Counted from the stretch's first letter, positions 42,185 to 54,623 are shown. The stretch is 64,000 nucleotides of DNA from Cadophora sp. MPI-SDFR-AT-0126 (GCA_020747065.1 JAGMVK010000006.1:682001-746000), one strand, 5' to 3'. Program-made: numbers and translations. The notes: generated by a model from the sequence alone, not told the origin.

Positions 42185-44439
42185 ATGCGTTTCGAAAAGG
42201 CATTGTTTGTGCCGTTGCTAGCAACTGCAGCGTTGGCATGGAACATTACGACCAAATATGCAGTCAAGGAGCCCCCACTCACGACGGACTGGACGTACAA
42301 AGTTGGCACCAATCCGTGGCCAGAATATCCCAGACCTCAGTTGGAACGGTCTGACTGGCAGAACTTGAACGGAATCTGGACATATCAGAATGCTTCCGGT
42401 CTAAATGATACTGACTCGCCTCCATTTGGTAAGCCACTGGCGAATGAAGTTTTGGTACCCTCGTGCTTGGAGAGTGGCCTCTCTGGTCAGTATACCAGCA
42501 ATGTTGAGAAGAATGATTTGCTCACGGATCTTCAGGCATTCAAGGACGAGATACATTGCATTCTTGGTTTTCCACGTCCTTCACAGTACCATCCTCCTGG
42601 TCTGGAAGACAAGTGCTACTCAATTTCGCAGCAGTAGACTACGAAGCAACAGTCTACATCAATGGTAACCAAGTTGGCTTCAACCGTGGAGGATACTTCC
42701 GTTTCACGATTGATGCCACTGAGCATGTGACTTTTAATGGTACCAACGAAATGTATGAGCCACTAGGAGCGGCAACACAACTCGTATGCTGACAACTTTT
42801 AGGCTTGTATATGTACATGATCCAGTCGACAGTGAAGGATCCGTTATTCCAATCGGCAAGCAGACTTTGCGTCCATCACACATCTTCTACACTCCCTGCT
42901 CAGGAATTTGGCAGAGTGTCTGGATCGAAGCAGCTCCAGAGAACTACATCACCCAACTTGACGTTGACGCAAACATGGACGGGCAAGGTTCGCTCCCAGA
43001 CTTATGTTTCTCTACATGACCTTTACTAACTCAAGATCCCGCAGTCAACGTGACGGTGCACAGCTCATCCGGAACTTCAGCACCCGTCGAAATAACCCTC
43101 GACGGATCCTCGCATAGCGGGTCTTCAGATGCACCTTTCCAATTCACAGTTGACTCTCCTGATCTCTGGTCGCCAGATTCTCCCACGCTGTACAACTTCA
43201 CCGTCAAGCTCGGCAACGACGAAGTCAAAAGTTATACAGGTTTCCGCACCATCACCAAACAGGAAGTCGGCGGCATAGTCTCGCCAATTCTGAACGGGGA
43301 GCCAGTATTCATGTTCGGAACGTTGGACCAAGGCTTTTGGCCGGATGGTATCTATACGCCACCGAGTAGAGAGGCGATGGTGTACGATTTGCAGGTATTG
43401 AAGAAGCTCAACTTTAACATGGTTCGGAAGCATGTGAGTATTCCATCTCAGCAACGGAGGAGGCGGGGCTTGACTGACTTGAGAATTTCATAGATCAAGG
43501 TCGAGCCCGCTCTCTTCTACCAAGCATGCGACCAGCTCGGGCTTCTAGTCATCCAAGACATGCCTTCCCTCCGAGCAGACGGTGTTCTTCCAGACGATGC
43601 TCAGCAAGCCGAATTTACTCGCCAACTTGAAGTTCTCGTGAATCAGCACAAGAGCTACCCAAGTATTGCGACCTGGGTATACACCTCTTTCCTCTTTACC
43701 GAAGCCAATAGAAAGCTGACTAGTCGCCAACAGGTCATCTATAACGAAGGATGGGGCCAGCTGAGAGACGGAGTGTATCCTGAATTCGGGCTCACAGATC
43801 TGGTCCGTTCACTTGATCCCACCAGACTTATTGATAGCACTACTGGTTGGTTTGATCACGGTGCTGGTGACTTTAGCGTAAGATTACTACTTGCATAAAC
43901 ATAAATGCACAAACTCAAACTGAATCTAGGACAACCACCACTACGCTAACCCACAATGTGGTACTCCCTTCTACTCGATCAACTCCAGTCCCTTCGACCC
44001 CACTAGGATTGGCTTTCAAGGAGAATTCGGTGGAATCGGCCAGAACGTCTCAATTGACCAGTACGTTCCCTTTCCCTCCCTATTCCCTTTCCCCTGTAAA
44101 TCGTAGTTCCTCCCTCAACTAACACTCCTACCCCAAAGTCTCTGGAACGTGCAACAAGCAATCGATACCATCAACCAAACCTACGAAATTGACCAAACCC
44201 TCGATGCGTGGCGGTACCGAGGTCATTTTCTGCTCAACGAGCTCCGAGAGCAGACAGAGAAGTATTCCTGTAATGGAGGGGTCTGGACGCAGACGACTGA
44301 TGTGGAGGGTGAGGTCAATGGGTTGTTGACTTATGATAGGAGGATCTTGAGGCCCGATGAGGAGACGTGGAGCAAGGATTTGCAGGCGCTGTATGATGCT
44401 GCTGCGGCGAGGAGGAATGGGACGCTTCTAACTATTTGA
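42185..44439 (+). CDS. secreted glycoside hydrolase family 2 protein (beta-galactosidase/glucuronidase-like)
   Basis: Eight exons (42185-42485, 42536-42752, 42803-42987, 43045-43433, 43494-43676, 43734-43877, 43930-44060, 44139-44439) total 1851 nt, 616 aa. A signal peptide is seen (FEKALFVPLLATAALAW). The GH2 order is clear: a sugar-binding jelly roll (RPQLERSDWQNLNGIWTY, EATVYINGNQVGFNRGGY), the immunoglobulin-like domain (VNVTVHSSSG, YTGFRTI), then the TIM barrel with FNMVRKHIKVEPALFY and GLLVIQDMP. The acid/base is Glu430 in IYNEGW and the nucleophile Glu505 in FQGEFGG. Many N-x-S/T sites fit secretion. It should cleave beta-linked terminal sugars from plant or fungal glycans; the exact sugar is not readable. 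All seven introns are 50-78 nt and keep frame. Confidence 0.92.
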
Positions 44440-45736
44440 ATAATCGCGTCGATGGAGAATCACATTGGGTGCGCTGAAGTGGGTTTTAATCTTGAGAACG
44501 ACGTGTCTAGGTAGAAGAAAATTTTCCATGTATAACAGGTATCAAATAATGGAAAGGGTTGCCGAATTTGCCCGATCTGTAGAAATTACGGATGTACCGT
44601 AATTATTGCAATCCGCAGAAAGGACAATAGCAAGATGTAAAAAGTCATCAAGGTTAGGAGATTATGCACAAACGGGTAATCAAATGAAACGAGAGGCGTC
44701 TCTCACCGTTGCCTACCACTGAGCCGTTAGATTGTTCATACGCAAGCACGTTCTCTCGAGTATCAAACTTGTCCCAATGTAAGATCATACCAGCATAGTT
44801 CACTCACTCACCTTCCATGAGGAGATCGAGTCCGAACACCCGAGGGCGGAAAGAAAGTTTCTCCAAGGCATGAATTACATCGATCCTGACCGAGTGCCAA
44901 TCATGACTCGCTAAACTCTCACGAACTGTTTCAAAGCAGCCCGAACCAAAATCTCTCTGCCGTCGTCGTGAAGACCCTCTTGGGGGAAACAACAATGAGC
45001 GCTGATCGTGGTTCGTACAACGAACAATAAATGCACACATTGAAGATCTGGTTGCGTGAGTTGTACAAGCACAGCGGCTAGTCGACCTCTAGGCTCATGC
45101 GCAAGTACCACACAGAATCTCAAACCAACCCCAAATTCAGCTCAGTTCACTAATCCATCGGATCTCTGAATCAAATCGGATAGCTTAAACTATGTCTGGC
45201 CGAGAATGAAGCGTTAGTCTTGTTTCCGATCCGGGGCAACACATCACGTAACTCTTGTTTTTGCGCGAAAATCTCCATGAAACCAGAGATGTGAGGGAAA
45301 GAAACGAAACAAACTTTCGGTACAGCATTGATGCTGGCTCGATTTCTTGGCGATCATGTCGTACCTTGACTATCTTCGATCGCTTTCGATGTTAAAAGTC
45401 TGTCAGGAGAGAACGCAAATTAATAGCTTTTGATAGCTTTTGGGAACATGTGGTGAGCCTGGTGAGGTCAGTGGGAACCGCTATGCGTATCGACACTTGA
45501 AACCGCGTCAAACGCTGAAGTAGCTAGGCTAGCGAAGAGCAAAACTCAGACTGGATTCCAGAAAATCGCTATCGGCAAAGTTCAAACCTTACTGCAATCA
45601 GGCTTTCCAGCGATGGAATGGAGGTACGTCGCAGGGTAAAAGACGTTTTGACTTTCGCTGCTTCGGACGCAGGAAATTCTGATAAGAAACTTCTGCTACC
45701 AAGCAACATGCACAGGAAATTCCGTAAGAAGGTGCG
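44440..45736. other. intergenic, nothing recognised
   Basis: About 1.3 kb between the GH2 3' end and the glycosyltransferase start. Only short frames, no motifs, no repeats found by eye. Confidence 0.5.
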
Positions 45737-46858
45737 ATGCCTTTGATTCTTAGTCCTAGAAAGGCTTCGTGGTCAGGTAGTAAGAGTAATACCTCAGCCA
45801 TGCTGGTTCAGAGTCGTCCAGTGTTCAACAAGCAGGTCACTGCTGCCACACTTTCGCTATTGTCTATCATCTTCTTAGGGAATTACTATATGTGGGCTAT
45901 CGGGAATGGAAATCAAGCTATATTACCTTTCAGCGATTCAGTACAGCATCGCCCAGGAGCATTCGCCAGCAATGAGCCGCAGCCTCTCTCAGCGCCATCT
46001 CCAGTGACAATCACAGTTGTCCATACGGCTACAGCATCGCCATTACCGACACCAACCGTGATATCAATTCCCCCGAAGCTCTGGTACAAGGCCGGACCCA
46101 AAGGCATCACCGAAGTATCAGGACAATGGATTAACACTTGCCTCTGGAGAAACCCGTCATACAGACGCGAGATCCTCACCGATTTTTCCGCCGAAACTTA
46201 TGTCAAATCTTTTTACAGCCATCGTCCTGACGTCCTAGAAGTGTACCTCGCGATATCAGTCCCAATCCTTAAAGCCGACTTTCTCCGCTATCTCATCCTA
46301 TTCGCAGAAGGCGGGATATGGAGCGATCTCGATGTGTCTTGCAGCACTGTACCCATATCAGAATGGATACCAGAACGATATCAAAATGACGCAGCTGTGG
46401 TGGTGGGTCTGGAATTTGATGACGATGATTGGGGATATGACGATTATCTACAGACACAATTCGCAAGCTGGATGATCATGGCAAAGCCACGATCACCACA
46501 TTTCGAAATGGTCATTCAGGATGTGATGAAGGGGCTGAAAGACGTTGCAAAAGAGAACAATGTGTCGATTGAAAGGGTGACGATGGAGATGATCAGCGAT
46601 GTTGTCGATGTCACAGGCCCCAAGAGGATGACGAGGAGTATTGTTCGAAGTCTGGAAATGCAGTTGAAAGAGCCAATTGGCGACAAGAACACCTCTGGAC
46701 TACGTGAGCCGAGACTGATAGGCGATGTTTTGATCCTGCCGAGCGCGGCGTTTGCAGCAAGGCAAGCTGACTATCCTGTGGATCGAGGACCAGTGCTAGT
46801 GTCGCATCATTATGCGGGAAGTTGGAAGAACGAGCATGGCGGAGAAGAGCGTCGATGA
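45737..46858 (+). CDS. DXD-motif glycosyltransferase (GT32/OCH1-like), type II membrane protein
   Basis: A single exon encodes 373 aa from ATG 45737; a second ATG 21 codons on would also leave the membrane anchor. Residues about 34-55 (VTAATLSLLSIIFLGNYYMW) form one N-terminal signal anchor, followed by a Ser/Thr/Pro-rich stem and the catalytic domain. The GT32 hallmark is seen in ADFLRYLILFAEGGIWSDLD, where the Asp-x-Asp binds the metal and nucleotide sugar. LPSAAFAA and VSHHYAGSWK at the C-terminus are also typical. Relatives include alpha-1,6-mannosyltransferase OCH1 and inositolphosphoceramide mannosyltransferases, acting in the Golgi; which linkage this one makes is unknown. Confidence 0.88.
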   Translation: MPLILSPRKASWSGSKSNTSAMLVQSRPVFNKQVTAATLSLLSIIFLGNYYMWAIGNGNQAILPFSDSVQHRPGAFASNEPQPLSAPSPVTITVVHTATASPLPTPTVISIPPKLWYKAGPKGITEVSGQWINTCLWRNPSYRREILTDFSAETYVKSFYSHRPDVLEVYLAISVPILKADFLRYLILFAEGGIWSDLDVSCSTVPISEWIPERYQNDAAVVVGLEFDDDDWGYDDYLQTQFASWMIMAKPRSPHFEMVIQDVMKGLKDVAKENNVSIERVTMEMISDVVDVTGPKRMTRSIVRSLEMQLKEPIGDKNTSGLREPRLIGDVLILPSAAFAARQADYPVDRGPVLVSHHYAGSWKNEHGGEERR

Positions 46859-47547
46859 AATGAATTCGAGGTCGAGGATACGAGGATTCGAGATCAAGCC
46901 CCTTCAACAAGAACTCGGGGTTCCAAGGGGACACTGAACTGGTCTGACGTGCGAATGACGACGGAATAGCAATGAGCATGAAAGACGACAGTTCCATTTG
47001 ATGAAGAAATCAACGAAATGGCAGACATTGGTGTTGGTAGGGAAGCAAGGGAGCTGGCAACAGTCCGGGATACAGCCACTCGCTTGATCCCAGAGCGAAA
47101 GTAAGAATGAGAAACGACAAGACAGCTAGAAGGTGCAAACTAGAGAAGGCAAGTAGATATAAATACAGACTGATATAGAGCGAGATATCCAACTTTGGTC
47201 AGGGTCAACACGGGACAAGGATGTATCGCGTAGAATCAGAACAGAATTTATACACTTGCAACTAATGTACTCGTTCCATTCCTGCTTGGGGGCTTGGGCA
47301 GAGAAGATCAGTTGTGGGGGTGTACAGGAGAGAGTACTCATTCTGTTGTTGACATGTTGACATAGGGGTGAGCAACAGGAACTGGGGAGGAAAGGGAAAA
47401 GGGGGAGTTTACTGGATGAACCTCGGAATATTATGTAAGCGAACACGACCGCTTCTGAATCCTTGCCAAAATTTCCTGGGAACTTTTTCCTGGGCTACAT
47501 TTATTCCTACCAACACAAATCCCCAAACAACATCATACCAGCACAAC
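46859..47547. other. intergenic, MAK11 upstream region
   Basis: No gene is seen. The 47368-47547 stretch is open in frame with MAK11 but starts with a non-ATG codon and looks like a leader. Confidence 0.5.
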
Positions 47548-48999
47548 ATGGCCAAACGAAAGCGCACCGTGAACCTGACGCAGGAGTACAATAAATCCAA
47601 AGACGCAGTGCCGACGAAGAAAGTTAAAGCAGCAGCAATATCGACCCTCATCTCCCCTCCGAGAGCTCCAACCACCATTCAAATCGTCGCGGGGTCCTAC
47701 GATCGGGTACTCCACGGCGTCACAGCAACAATATCTTCTCAGGATGAAGTCCAATTTGCCGATACGTTTCTCTTTAATGCACACGCCTCAGCAATCCGGT
47801 GCCTCGCCCTCTCCCCAGTCTCTGCACCAGTCCCGAAACAAACCCAAAAGATTATCCTCGCCAGCGGCAGCACCGATGAACGCATAAATCTCTACCACCT
47901 CTCCGCACACGCGCCTTCCAAGATCACGGTTCCAGTCATCCCCTCCCTTACCTCGAAAGCTGTCGTAGAAAATCCCCAGAACCGCGAATTGGGCTCCCTA
48001 TTACATCATTCGAGCACAGTCACTGCTCTATATTTTCCGAATCGGAGCAAGCTGCTGAGTTCGGCGGAAGATAGCACAATAGCGGTAACCAGGACGAGAG
48101 ATTGGACTTTGCTATCTACAATCAAGGCACCAATTCCAAAACCAGTTGGCAGACCCAGTGGAGATACAGCACCTTTGGGAGGTGCGCCGAGTGGTATCAA
48201 TGACTTCGCGGTACACCCTTCCATGAAATTGATGATCTCGGTAGGAAAGGGAGAGAAGTCGATGCGCCTGTGGAATTTGGTGACTGGAAAGAAAGCTGGA
48301 GTGCTGAATTTCGAAAGAGGGATGCTAGCCGAGGTTGGGGAAGGCAGACATAGTAGTGGAGAGGGACGAAAAGTAGCATGGGGTTCGACTGATGCGGGGG
48401 AGGAATTCTGTGTTGGGTTTGAGCGGGGTGCTTTGATTTTCGGAATGGACAGCAAACCGAAGTGCAAGGTTGTGCCCGAACCAAGGACGAAGATACACGA
48501 ATTGTGCTATATTCAGGTGGATGAGGAGGACGATATTCAGGTGCTGGCGACATCTACCGAAGATGGGAGGATACTGTTTTACTCGACGAGACCTTCGGAT
48601 CTCGCAGTAGCAGAAGCGGCCGAGGGAAAAGATGCGCCTCTGCCATCTGCGAAACTGATTACACAACTTGGCGGGAAAGAAGTCGGACTCTCGGGACGAA
48701 TCAAGGATTTCACAGTCTTGAAGGTGGGAGAGGGGGCATCAAAAGAATTTATCATCGTCGCAGGAGGTAGCGATGGAGCTCTACGGTTATGGAGATTTGC
48801 ACCAAAGGATTTGGCACAACATAGCGACAAGGTCAAGCAGATTGGGAAGTTATTGGGAACGTACGAGACGACAAATCGGATCACATGTCTGAAAGCTTTT
48901 GTTATGCTACCGAAGATGGAAGGAACTGAAGACGAAGACGTCGAGGACTTTGAAGGATTAGAAGATGACGAGGAGGCAAGTAGTTCTGACAGCGAGTAA
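47548..48999 (+). CDS. MAK11: MAK11-like WD-repeat ribosome biogenesis protein
   Basis: A single exon encodes 483 aa, starting at the ATG of MAKRKRTVNL (47548). The basic N-terminus is a likely nuclear signal. WD-type blades are visible: IVAGSYDRVLHGVTA, FLFNAHASAIRCLALSPV with ILASGSTDERINLYHL, LLHHSSTVTALYFPNRSKLL with SSAEDSTIAV, FAVHPSMKLMISVGKGEKSM with RLWNLVTGKKAG, and a late IIVAGGSDGALRLWRF. The C-terminus is strongly acidic (about 25 residues of Asp/Glu/Ser). Yeast Mak11 is an essential nucleolar factor for 60S subunit maturation linked to Rlp24; mammalian PAK1IP1 is the orthologue. It is a core housekeeping gene. Confidence 0.88.
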   Translation: MAKRKRTVNLTQEYNKSKDAVPTKKVKAAAISTLISPPRAPTTIQIVAGSYDRVLHGVTATISSQDEVQFADTFLFNAHASAIRCLALSPVSAPVPKQTQKIILASGSTDERINLYHLSAHAPSKITVPVIPSLTSKAVVENPQNRELGSLLHHSSTVTALYFPNRSKLLSSAEDSTIAVTRTRDWTLLSTIKAPIPKPVGRPSGDTAPLGGAPSGINDFAVHPSMKLMISVGKGEKSMRLWNLVTGKKAGVLNFERGMLAEVGEGRHSSGEGRKVAWGSTDAGEEFCVGFERGALIFGMDSKPKCKVVPEPRTKIHELCYIQVDEEDDIQVLATSTEDGRILFYSTRPSDLAVAEAAEGKDAPLPSAKLITQLGGKEVGLSGRIKDFTVLKVGEGASKEFIIVAGGSDGALRLWRFAPKDLAQHSDKVKQIGKLLGTYETTNRITCLKAFVMLPKMEGTEDEDVEDFEGLEDDEEASSSDSE

Positions 49000-50532
49000 T
49001 GATACCCCGAGTCTCTTCCAGCTTATTTTGTTCCTCCAAGCTCGCTTCAACATGATGTCTCTGGTTTCACGACCTCGGCTTTCCCCACGTTCACTTGACA
49101 TATTATCCGCCATAAGAAACGTCATTAATTGGTTTATCAACCTCACACCACGGATCCTCCTCGTTACACATCCATATCTTGTCCGAGTCAGAGCCACTAT
49201 CTCTCCCGACTCCTCTATCAAAAGATCATTAACCACCTCTCTCGAAGAAAACACTAATTGACATGCCTAAAAGCTCGGCCCCTCGTCCCCATCAATCTAG
49301 TCTGACTTCCCTTTGGAATAATCCCACCGCTGCTGACCCCGTATGCCATAGTTCCCTCCCTCGATTTGCCCATTTTGACGTTTTCGTAAATCTTCCGTGA
49401 AGCTGTGCTGGTTAGGTAAAAGTGCGTCGGCTTGTTGTGTACACACTCAGCTGGAGAGATGGGAAGTTGGGAGGTGATTTCTATAAGTTTCTGAAGGGCA
49501 GATATGGCTTGATAGATAGGCTCCGAGATGGTGTGTTACACAGCTTAGTGACGTGATGGTTGTTCTGTGGTTCTCTGCCTTTCTTATGCATGCACGTTAC
49601 GAGGTCATTCGCGAGTAGACGTGGAGAAGATATGCGCAATTGCTTGTCCCTTTTTGCATGACATTAGCGAATGGCTCAGTCATGAGTTGCGGTGGTCAGC
49701 GTGCACCGGCGTCTAGCAAATCGTATTCTTACTTGCTGTCCATGTCTCTCAGAAGCCTTGCTGCTCTTATGTCCTATGTTCTTTGGTTTCTGCTGCTTGG
49801 GTGTTGTCTTCGCATTGGTTGTTCTGGGGCATGCTCTTCATAGATTCTCCTTCTACAGACCATCATTTCGAAATCTAAGTACAGTACAATTGAGTGATTC
49901 TCAAAACCTTCCTTGGATTTTTGCGAGACAATCATTGTAAATCATTGCGCATTTCAATTAGTATAATATCCAATGGTTGGTACCTAGTGAGACAAGAAGC
50001 GAAATTCGTATCATATATTTTGATATTATCGAGTCAGTCTACTCCCAGAGCTACCAGAAAATCATGGGAAGCTTAGATTATTGCCTTACTCGCCAATGTG
50101 GCAGTAGTGTAAATAGGCTACCAGACTTGAGAACCACAGCCTACCTAGGTAGAAAGAGCGCAATCTATTCTAGAGGCCAGTTGGGGGCAAATACGATGAG
50201 CTCGTCTTGAAAACAAGATAACTTTTGATAGTGGTCTGGATGTCATGCCAGGCTAAATCATGAAGTACGCTAGGATAGAGGGCAAGCGAGACTGTGTTTA
50301 CTTCGAAAATATTCTAATAGAAAGATCCTGTGTAAGGATGGAAGCAGATGCTCTACATGCGACTGGTTGAAAGGCTTTGGGCTTTTTTGACTTGGGAAAA
50401 TACTTTGATACATGGGGAAAATTAGATGTCGACACTTGACTTCTTTTGTGTCATGCCGGTGAGGAAGATATTCGCCTGTTCCAGCAAAATATTGTATAAA
50501 TAACCTTCTAAATCTAAGTCAATTACCTCATC
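49000..50532. other. intergenic between converging genes, nothing recognised
   Basis: About 1.5 kb between the 3' ends of MAK11 and the symporter gene. The first 260 bp downstream of MAK11 are open on both strands but have no motif. No tRNA-like fold was recognised. Confidence 0.5.
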
Positions 50533-52535
50533 TCACTCCTCAATTCCTCCCCCCCTCCTCCTATCCCTCCCTCTCTCCACTCTCCAAACCCACCAAATCA
50601 CCCCCGTAATCCCCACCTCCAAACTACCCGCGAACACACTCCACCTAAACCCCCTCCTAAACCTCGGGCCCTCACTAACAGGATACGTCCACATCGGCAA
50701 CCATGCATTGACGGCGTATCCAGCTGAATTCATGACACCTAGCACAATGGCGCGTTCTTCTGCGTCGGCGGCACAGATCTCGTTGGCCCAGGACATGGCG
50801 AGCGGTCCGAAGGCGACGGAGGCGCGGACAAGGAAGAAGGATGTGTAGAGGATGGGGGTGGGGAGAGTCCACTATGGGGGTTGGAGTTAGTCTTGTCGAT
50901 TCGGAAAGTATTGAGGAGTGTATTCCGATTTGGAAAATGGGAGAAAGTTTGCTTTGAAAGAGTGATAGAGGATTGAGAAATGAGATTTTCGAGTAAATGT
51001 GAAAACTCAGGAAAGATGGAACTTCGAAAATACTTACGATGGAGAGCATAGTATATGATAGGATTCCGAGAGACTGCGGGAGCGTCAGGTTGACTGTCCT
51101 GGGAAATAGTGTTGAGGCCAAAGAGAACTTACGGCAGATATACCCATAACAAGTGGCCGATTACGCAAGTAATCGCTAAGTATTGCAAAAGCAATCGTTG
51201 TCACGAGCTGCACAGCACTCTGCCCTGTAGGTATGATATTCTACTCAGTCATAAAAGTCAGCACTACAGTCACTAAACTTCCAGGGGAAATAATTGAGAT
51301 CTCGAAGGCAAGGGACACTTCAACTCACCGCCCAATTAATGCTCCAACCCCTGGCCTTCAACCACAGCGCCAACGGATTCACACTACCGCTCGATCCTAC
51401 GTTAATAAAGACGACATACAATCCCGTCAGAGCATAAACTCTCCACGCGCTAAATACCCTTCCTAACACTCCCCAACCCAGCCTGCCCCTCGGTGCTCTC
51501 CCCACATCAGCCATTCTCTTTCTTGCCCTGACGGCATCTTGTCTCGAGAGATAGAAGGCCCTTGTATTCTCCGGCAAATCAGGAATCAAGAAATATCCAG
51601 CTACACAAATCGGCAGACTGATAATCCCATCCATGACAAACAGCCACTGCCAGCCCTCTTTCCCCAGCGTGCCATTCATGCCCGTATACACAGCCGCTTG
51701 CAGATACCCCGAGAACATACCTGCCACCGCAGAAGAAGCGTGGAAGATGCAAGCTCGTTTGCCGAGTTCGGAGGGTGTGTACCAGGAGCCGAGGAGAAAG
51801 TGCGCGGCGGGGTAGAAGATGGATTCGACGAGGCCGACCAGGAAGCGGATGGCTATGACTTGGGAGGAAGAGCTTGCTGCTGCGAGAGAGAAGGTGAGGA
51901 GTGTCCAGAATAGTTCGCAGGAGGGGATCCAGATAGAGGGCCGGACCTTGGTGAGTATGAATTGGGAGGGGAGCTGCCCAAGGACGTACCCGGTTGTCCA
52001 GGCCACGTCTATGAGGTTCAATTCGTTGGAGTTCATGCGGAGAGCTTCTTTCATGCCAGAGATATAGGCGTTGGATATGTTGGTTTGGTCGAGGTTTTTG
52101 ATGAAGTAGCCGAGGGAGAGGATGGTTAGGAGGGAGAAATCGAGCTTTTGGAGGAATTTGCGTTCTTCTCTCGTTCGTGTTGGGTCGTAATCCTGGCGTT
52201 GTTAGCTTGTTGAATGCTAAGTCTATGTCTATGTGAGGTTGCTTTCCACAACAGATACTTACCCAGATATATGACCACCATGGTACCTCCTTCTCCTCGC
52301 CGAGCTGTACAGTACTGCTCTCTGAGTCCGAATTCTCCCCATGTACATGTGAAAGAAGCGGTAATTTGTCGTCCGCCATCTCATCTATTGTTAACAGAGG
52401 AATGGATATCTCGTCCTGGTGTTGCGCCACCTCGTCTTCCAGAGTCTAGAGGGCAGAAAGTCATCAGCCTCATGCCACATTGCCAGAAGCAAATCCAGAG
52501 GACTTGAGGTAATCTACCTTCAGCGCCATTATCAT
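50533..52535 (-). CDS. MFS transporter, anion:cation symporter (Dal5/Tna1-like) family
   Basis: Six exons (52518-52535, 52263-52445, 51329-52192, 51133-51240, 51038-51073, 50533-50871) total 1548 nt, 515 aa. The first exon has only six codons; its ATG at 52535 is the only start that extends the N-terminus in frame. Family landmarks: KLDFSLLTILSLGYFIKNLD then QTNISNAYISGMKEAL, VAWTTGYVLGQLPSQFILTK, RFLVGLVESIFYPAAHFLLG, SWYTPSELGKRACIF, GWQWLFVMDGIISLP, YFLIPDLPENTRAFYL and AMSWANEICAADAEERAI. This family takes up allantoate, nicotinate, vitamins, dipeptides or sulfonates by proton symport at the plasma membrane. The divergent TauD-type dioxygenase 787 bp away suggests a sulfonate or related anion as substrate. 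Confidence 0.9.
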
Positions 52536-53322
52536 ACTGGTCATGAGGCGTGGCACCTCGTAAATTGCGTGATATAAAGCAGCTCCCCATCTCTAAGTAC
52601 GTGATGAGCGGAGTAATCACGTTCCCTCCCATTGAATTGCTCATGAGCATGAGCATATGACAAGTCCAGGGGCATCTCTGAGACACGAAGCTTGTAGCGA
52701 CGAGGCCGAACAGAAACGAAGGTTTGTCAGACAGTGTGCTCTACTAAGATGCACATATGTTGTGCTCCCGAGACATTTGATGCCATAGATACAGCCATCG
52801 ACGAGCATCGAATGAGATGAGGGGTTGAGCTTCGCCGCACGATAAGATAGCGACGGTGATCTTGATGGTTGCAAAGGGCACGGAGAGAGAAGCACCAATG
52901 AATTGGTTGAGAAAGGTCACATCGACGAGATAAGATGAAGCTAAGGATAGACGATTGGAGGTTGAGGGTGCGGATGATGGAAATGGTGGCCAGCACGCAA
53001 TTGACCCCACATCTTGTAAATTCCCCAGACGCGAATGAGCTTCAACGTCAGGACTACCCCTCCTTTATTCAACAACGCGGGACTCCAGGAAACACGCGAT
53101 ACATTAGAAATCAAAGAAAGTGAGCAAGTACGGATGTGTGCCGAGCGTAAAATAGATAAATAAATGATCCTCGAGAGAACAGCCACTATTGAAAGGATAG
53201 TAAGACAGTACTTAACTTACTGAATTCCGAACTTACTTAGATTCCTGTCTCAGAAGTGACGACCAGAACGGAACCCTTCTTCTGTACATTTTACCCCTAA
53301 ATACCTTCAAATCAAGACCAGC
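52536..53322. promoter_or_regulatory. divergent promoter between the symporter and TauD-type dioxygenase genes
   Basis: 787 bp separate the two start codons. No gene is supported here; short frames on both strands are without motif. A shared regulator is possible but no operator sequence was identified by eye. Confidence 0.45.
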
Positions 53323-54623
53323 ATGGCTCCATCGGCAACCGAAGTCGAAGTGCGACCCATCGCCTCACACATCAAAGACTTCGTCGTCCAGAAGAAAGAC
53401 ACGCTCCCTCTCCCAGCGGCGGCTCGCGCCCGTCTCGAAAAGGCCGGCATTGATCTCAGCAATGGCTATCCCGAGCGACCAGGCAAGCCACTCTACCTCG
53501 ACGACGCGACTAGCATCCGTAATGTTGAACGCGAGCATATCGATGCTGGAGCGCGAGCTGATAAGTCGAAGTCGGCGCTGTTCTCGGCGGCCAAGGAGGT
53601 CATCCATTTGAATGCTCATATCGGGACTGAGATCGTCGGTTTGCAGTTGAAGGATTTGACGGATACCCAGAAGGATGAGCTTGCGCTGTTGATTGCGGAA
53701 AGATCGGTCGTCTTTTTCAGAGATCAGGACTTGAGCCCGCAAGAGCAAAAGAAGTTAGGAGAGTATTTTGGAGAGGTTGAGATCCATGTAAGAAAATTAT
53801 TCCTTTCCAATGCAGAGGAGAAACTGACTAGAATCAGCCTCAAGTACCACACGTGCCAGGTGTTCCCGGAGTTACTGTGCTTTGGCCAGCACTCCAGGCG
53901 ACCGAGAGAAAAGCCTCATTCAGAAAGCCTGGAGGCGCTGCAGGATGGCACACGTAAGTCTCGTTGCTTCCCTCTTGCGTGAGTCACGTCTGATCATAAT
54001 TAGTGATCTAGTTCATGAAAAGCACCCGGCAGGTATCACTCACCTCCACAATGACACTATTCCAACAATTGGAGGTGACACTTTGTGGGCAAGTGGATAT
54101 GCCGCGTACTCAAAATTGAGCCCCGAGTTTCGCAAGATCATAGACGGAAAAGAAGCAATCTACATCAGTGCTCACACATATCTCGATCGAAATGACCCGA
54201 ATGCTGGACCAAAGCACATAGAACGCATTCATCCTATTGTGAGAGTCCACCCTGCAACCGGCTGGAAGGCTCTTTGGGTCAACCGAGCAATGACAAAGTC
54301 CATTGTCGGACTTGAGAAGGGTGAAAGCGACGCTATCTTGAATTACCTTTATCATGTGTATGAGAGCAATGTCGACATCCAGGTCCGCTTCAAGTGGACT
54401 CCAAGGACCAGTGCTTTGTGGTACGTCTCGATCGCCACCTTAACTGCAGGCTGAATACTGATTCAAGACCAGGGACAACCGCATCACCATTCACAGTGCC
54501 TCGTGGGATTATGAAGGACTCGAACCAAGACATGGAACTCGGGTGACTTCGTTGGCTGAGAAGCCGTATTTTATTGCAGATGCGCCAACGAGAAGACAGG
54601 CCTTGGGCTTGGATGACTCGTGA
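53323..54623 (+). CDS. TauD/TfdA-type 2-oxoglutarate dioxygenase
   Basis: Four exons (53323-53787, 53838-53953, 54004-54420, 54473-54623; introns 50, 50 and 52 nt) total 1149 nt, 382 aa. The non-heme iron triad is His193 and Asp195 in GWHTD and His340 in RITIHSA; Arg352 or Arg356 (EPRHGTR) would bind 2-oxoglutarate. Other family blocks are GTEIVGLQLKDLTDTQKDEL, VVFFRDQDLSPQEQKKLGEY, HPQVPHVPGVPGVTVLWP and GGDTLWASGYAAYSKLSP. Enzymes of this type release sulfite from taurine or other sulfonates, or cleave similar aryloxy or amino compounds, using Fe(II), O2 and 2-oxoglutarate. Cytosolic, no signal. The divergent symporter gene is a likely partner for uptake. Confidence 0.92.

Noticed and set aside
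53788..53837. Apparent frame change in the TauD-type gene
   Set aside because: It is a normal 50-nt GT-AG intron; splicing gives the conserved HPQVPHVPGVPG run and an intact gene.
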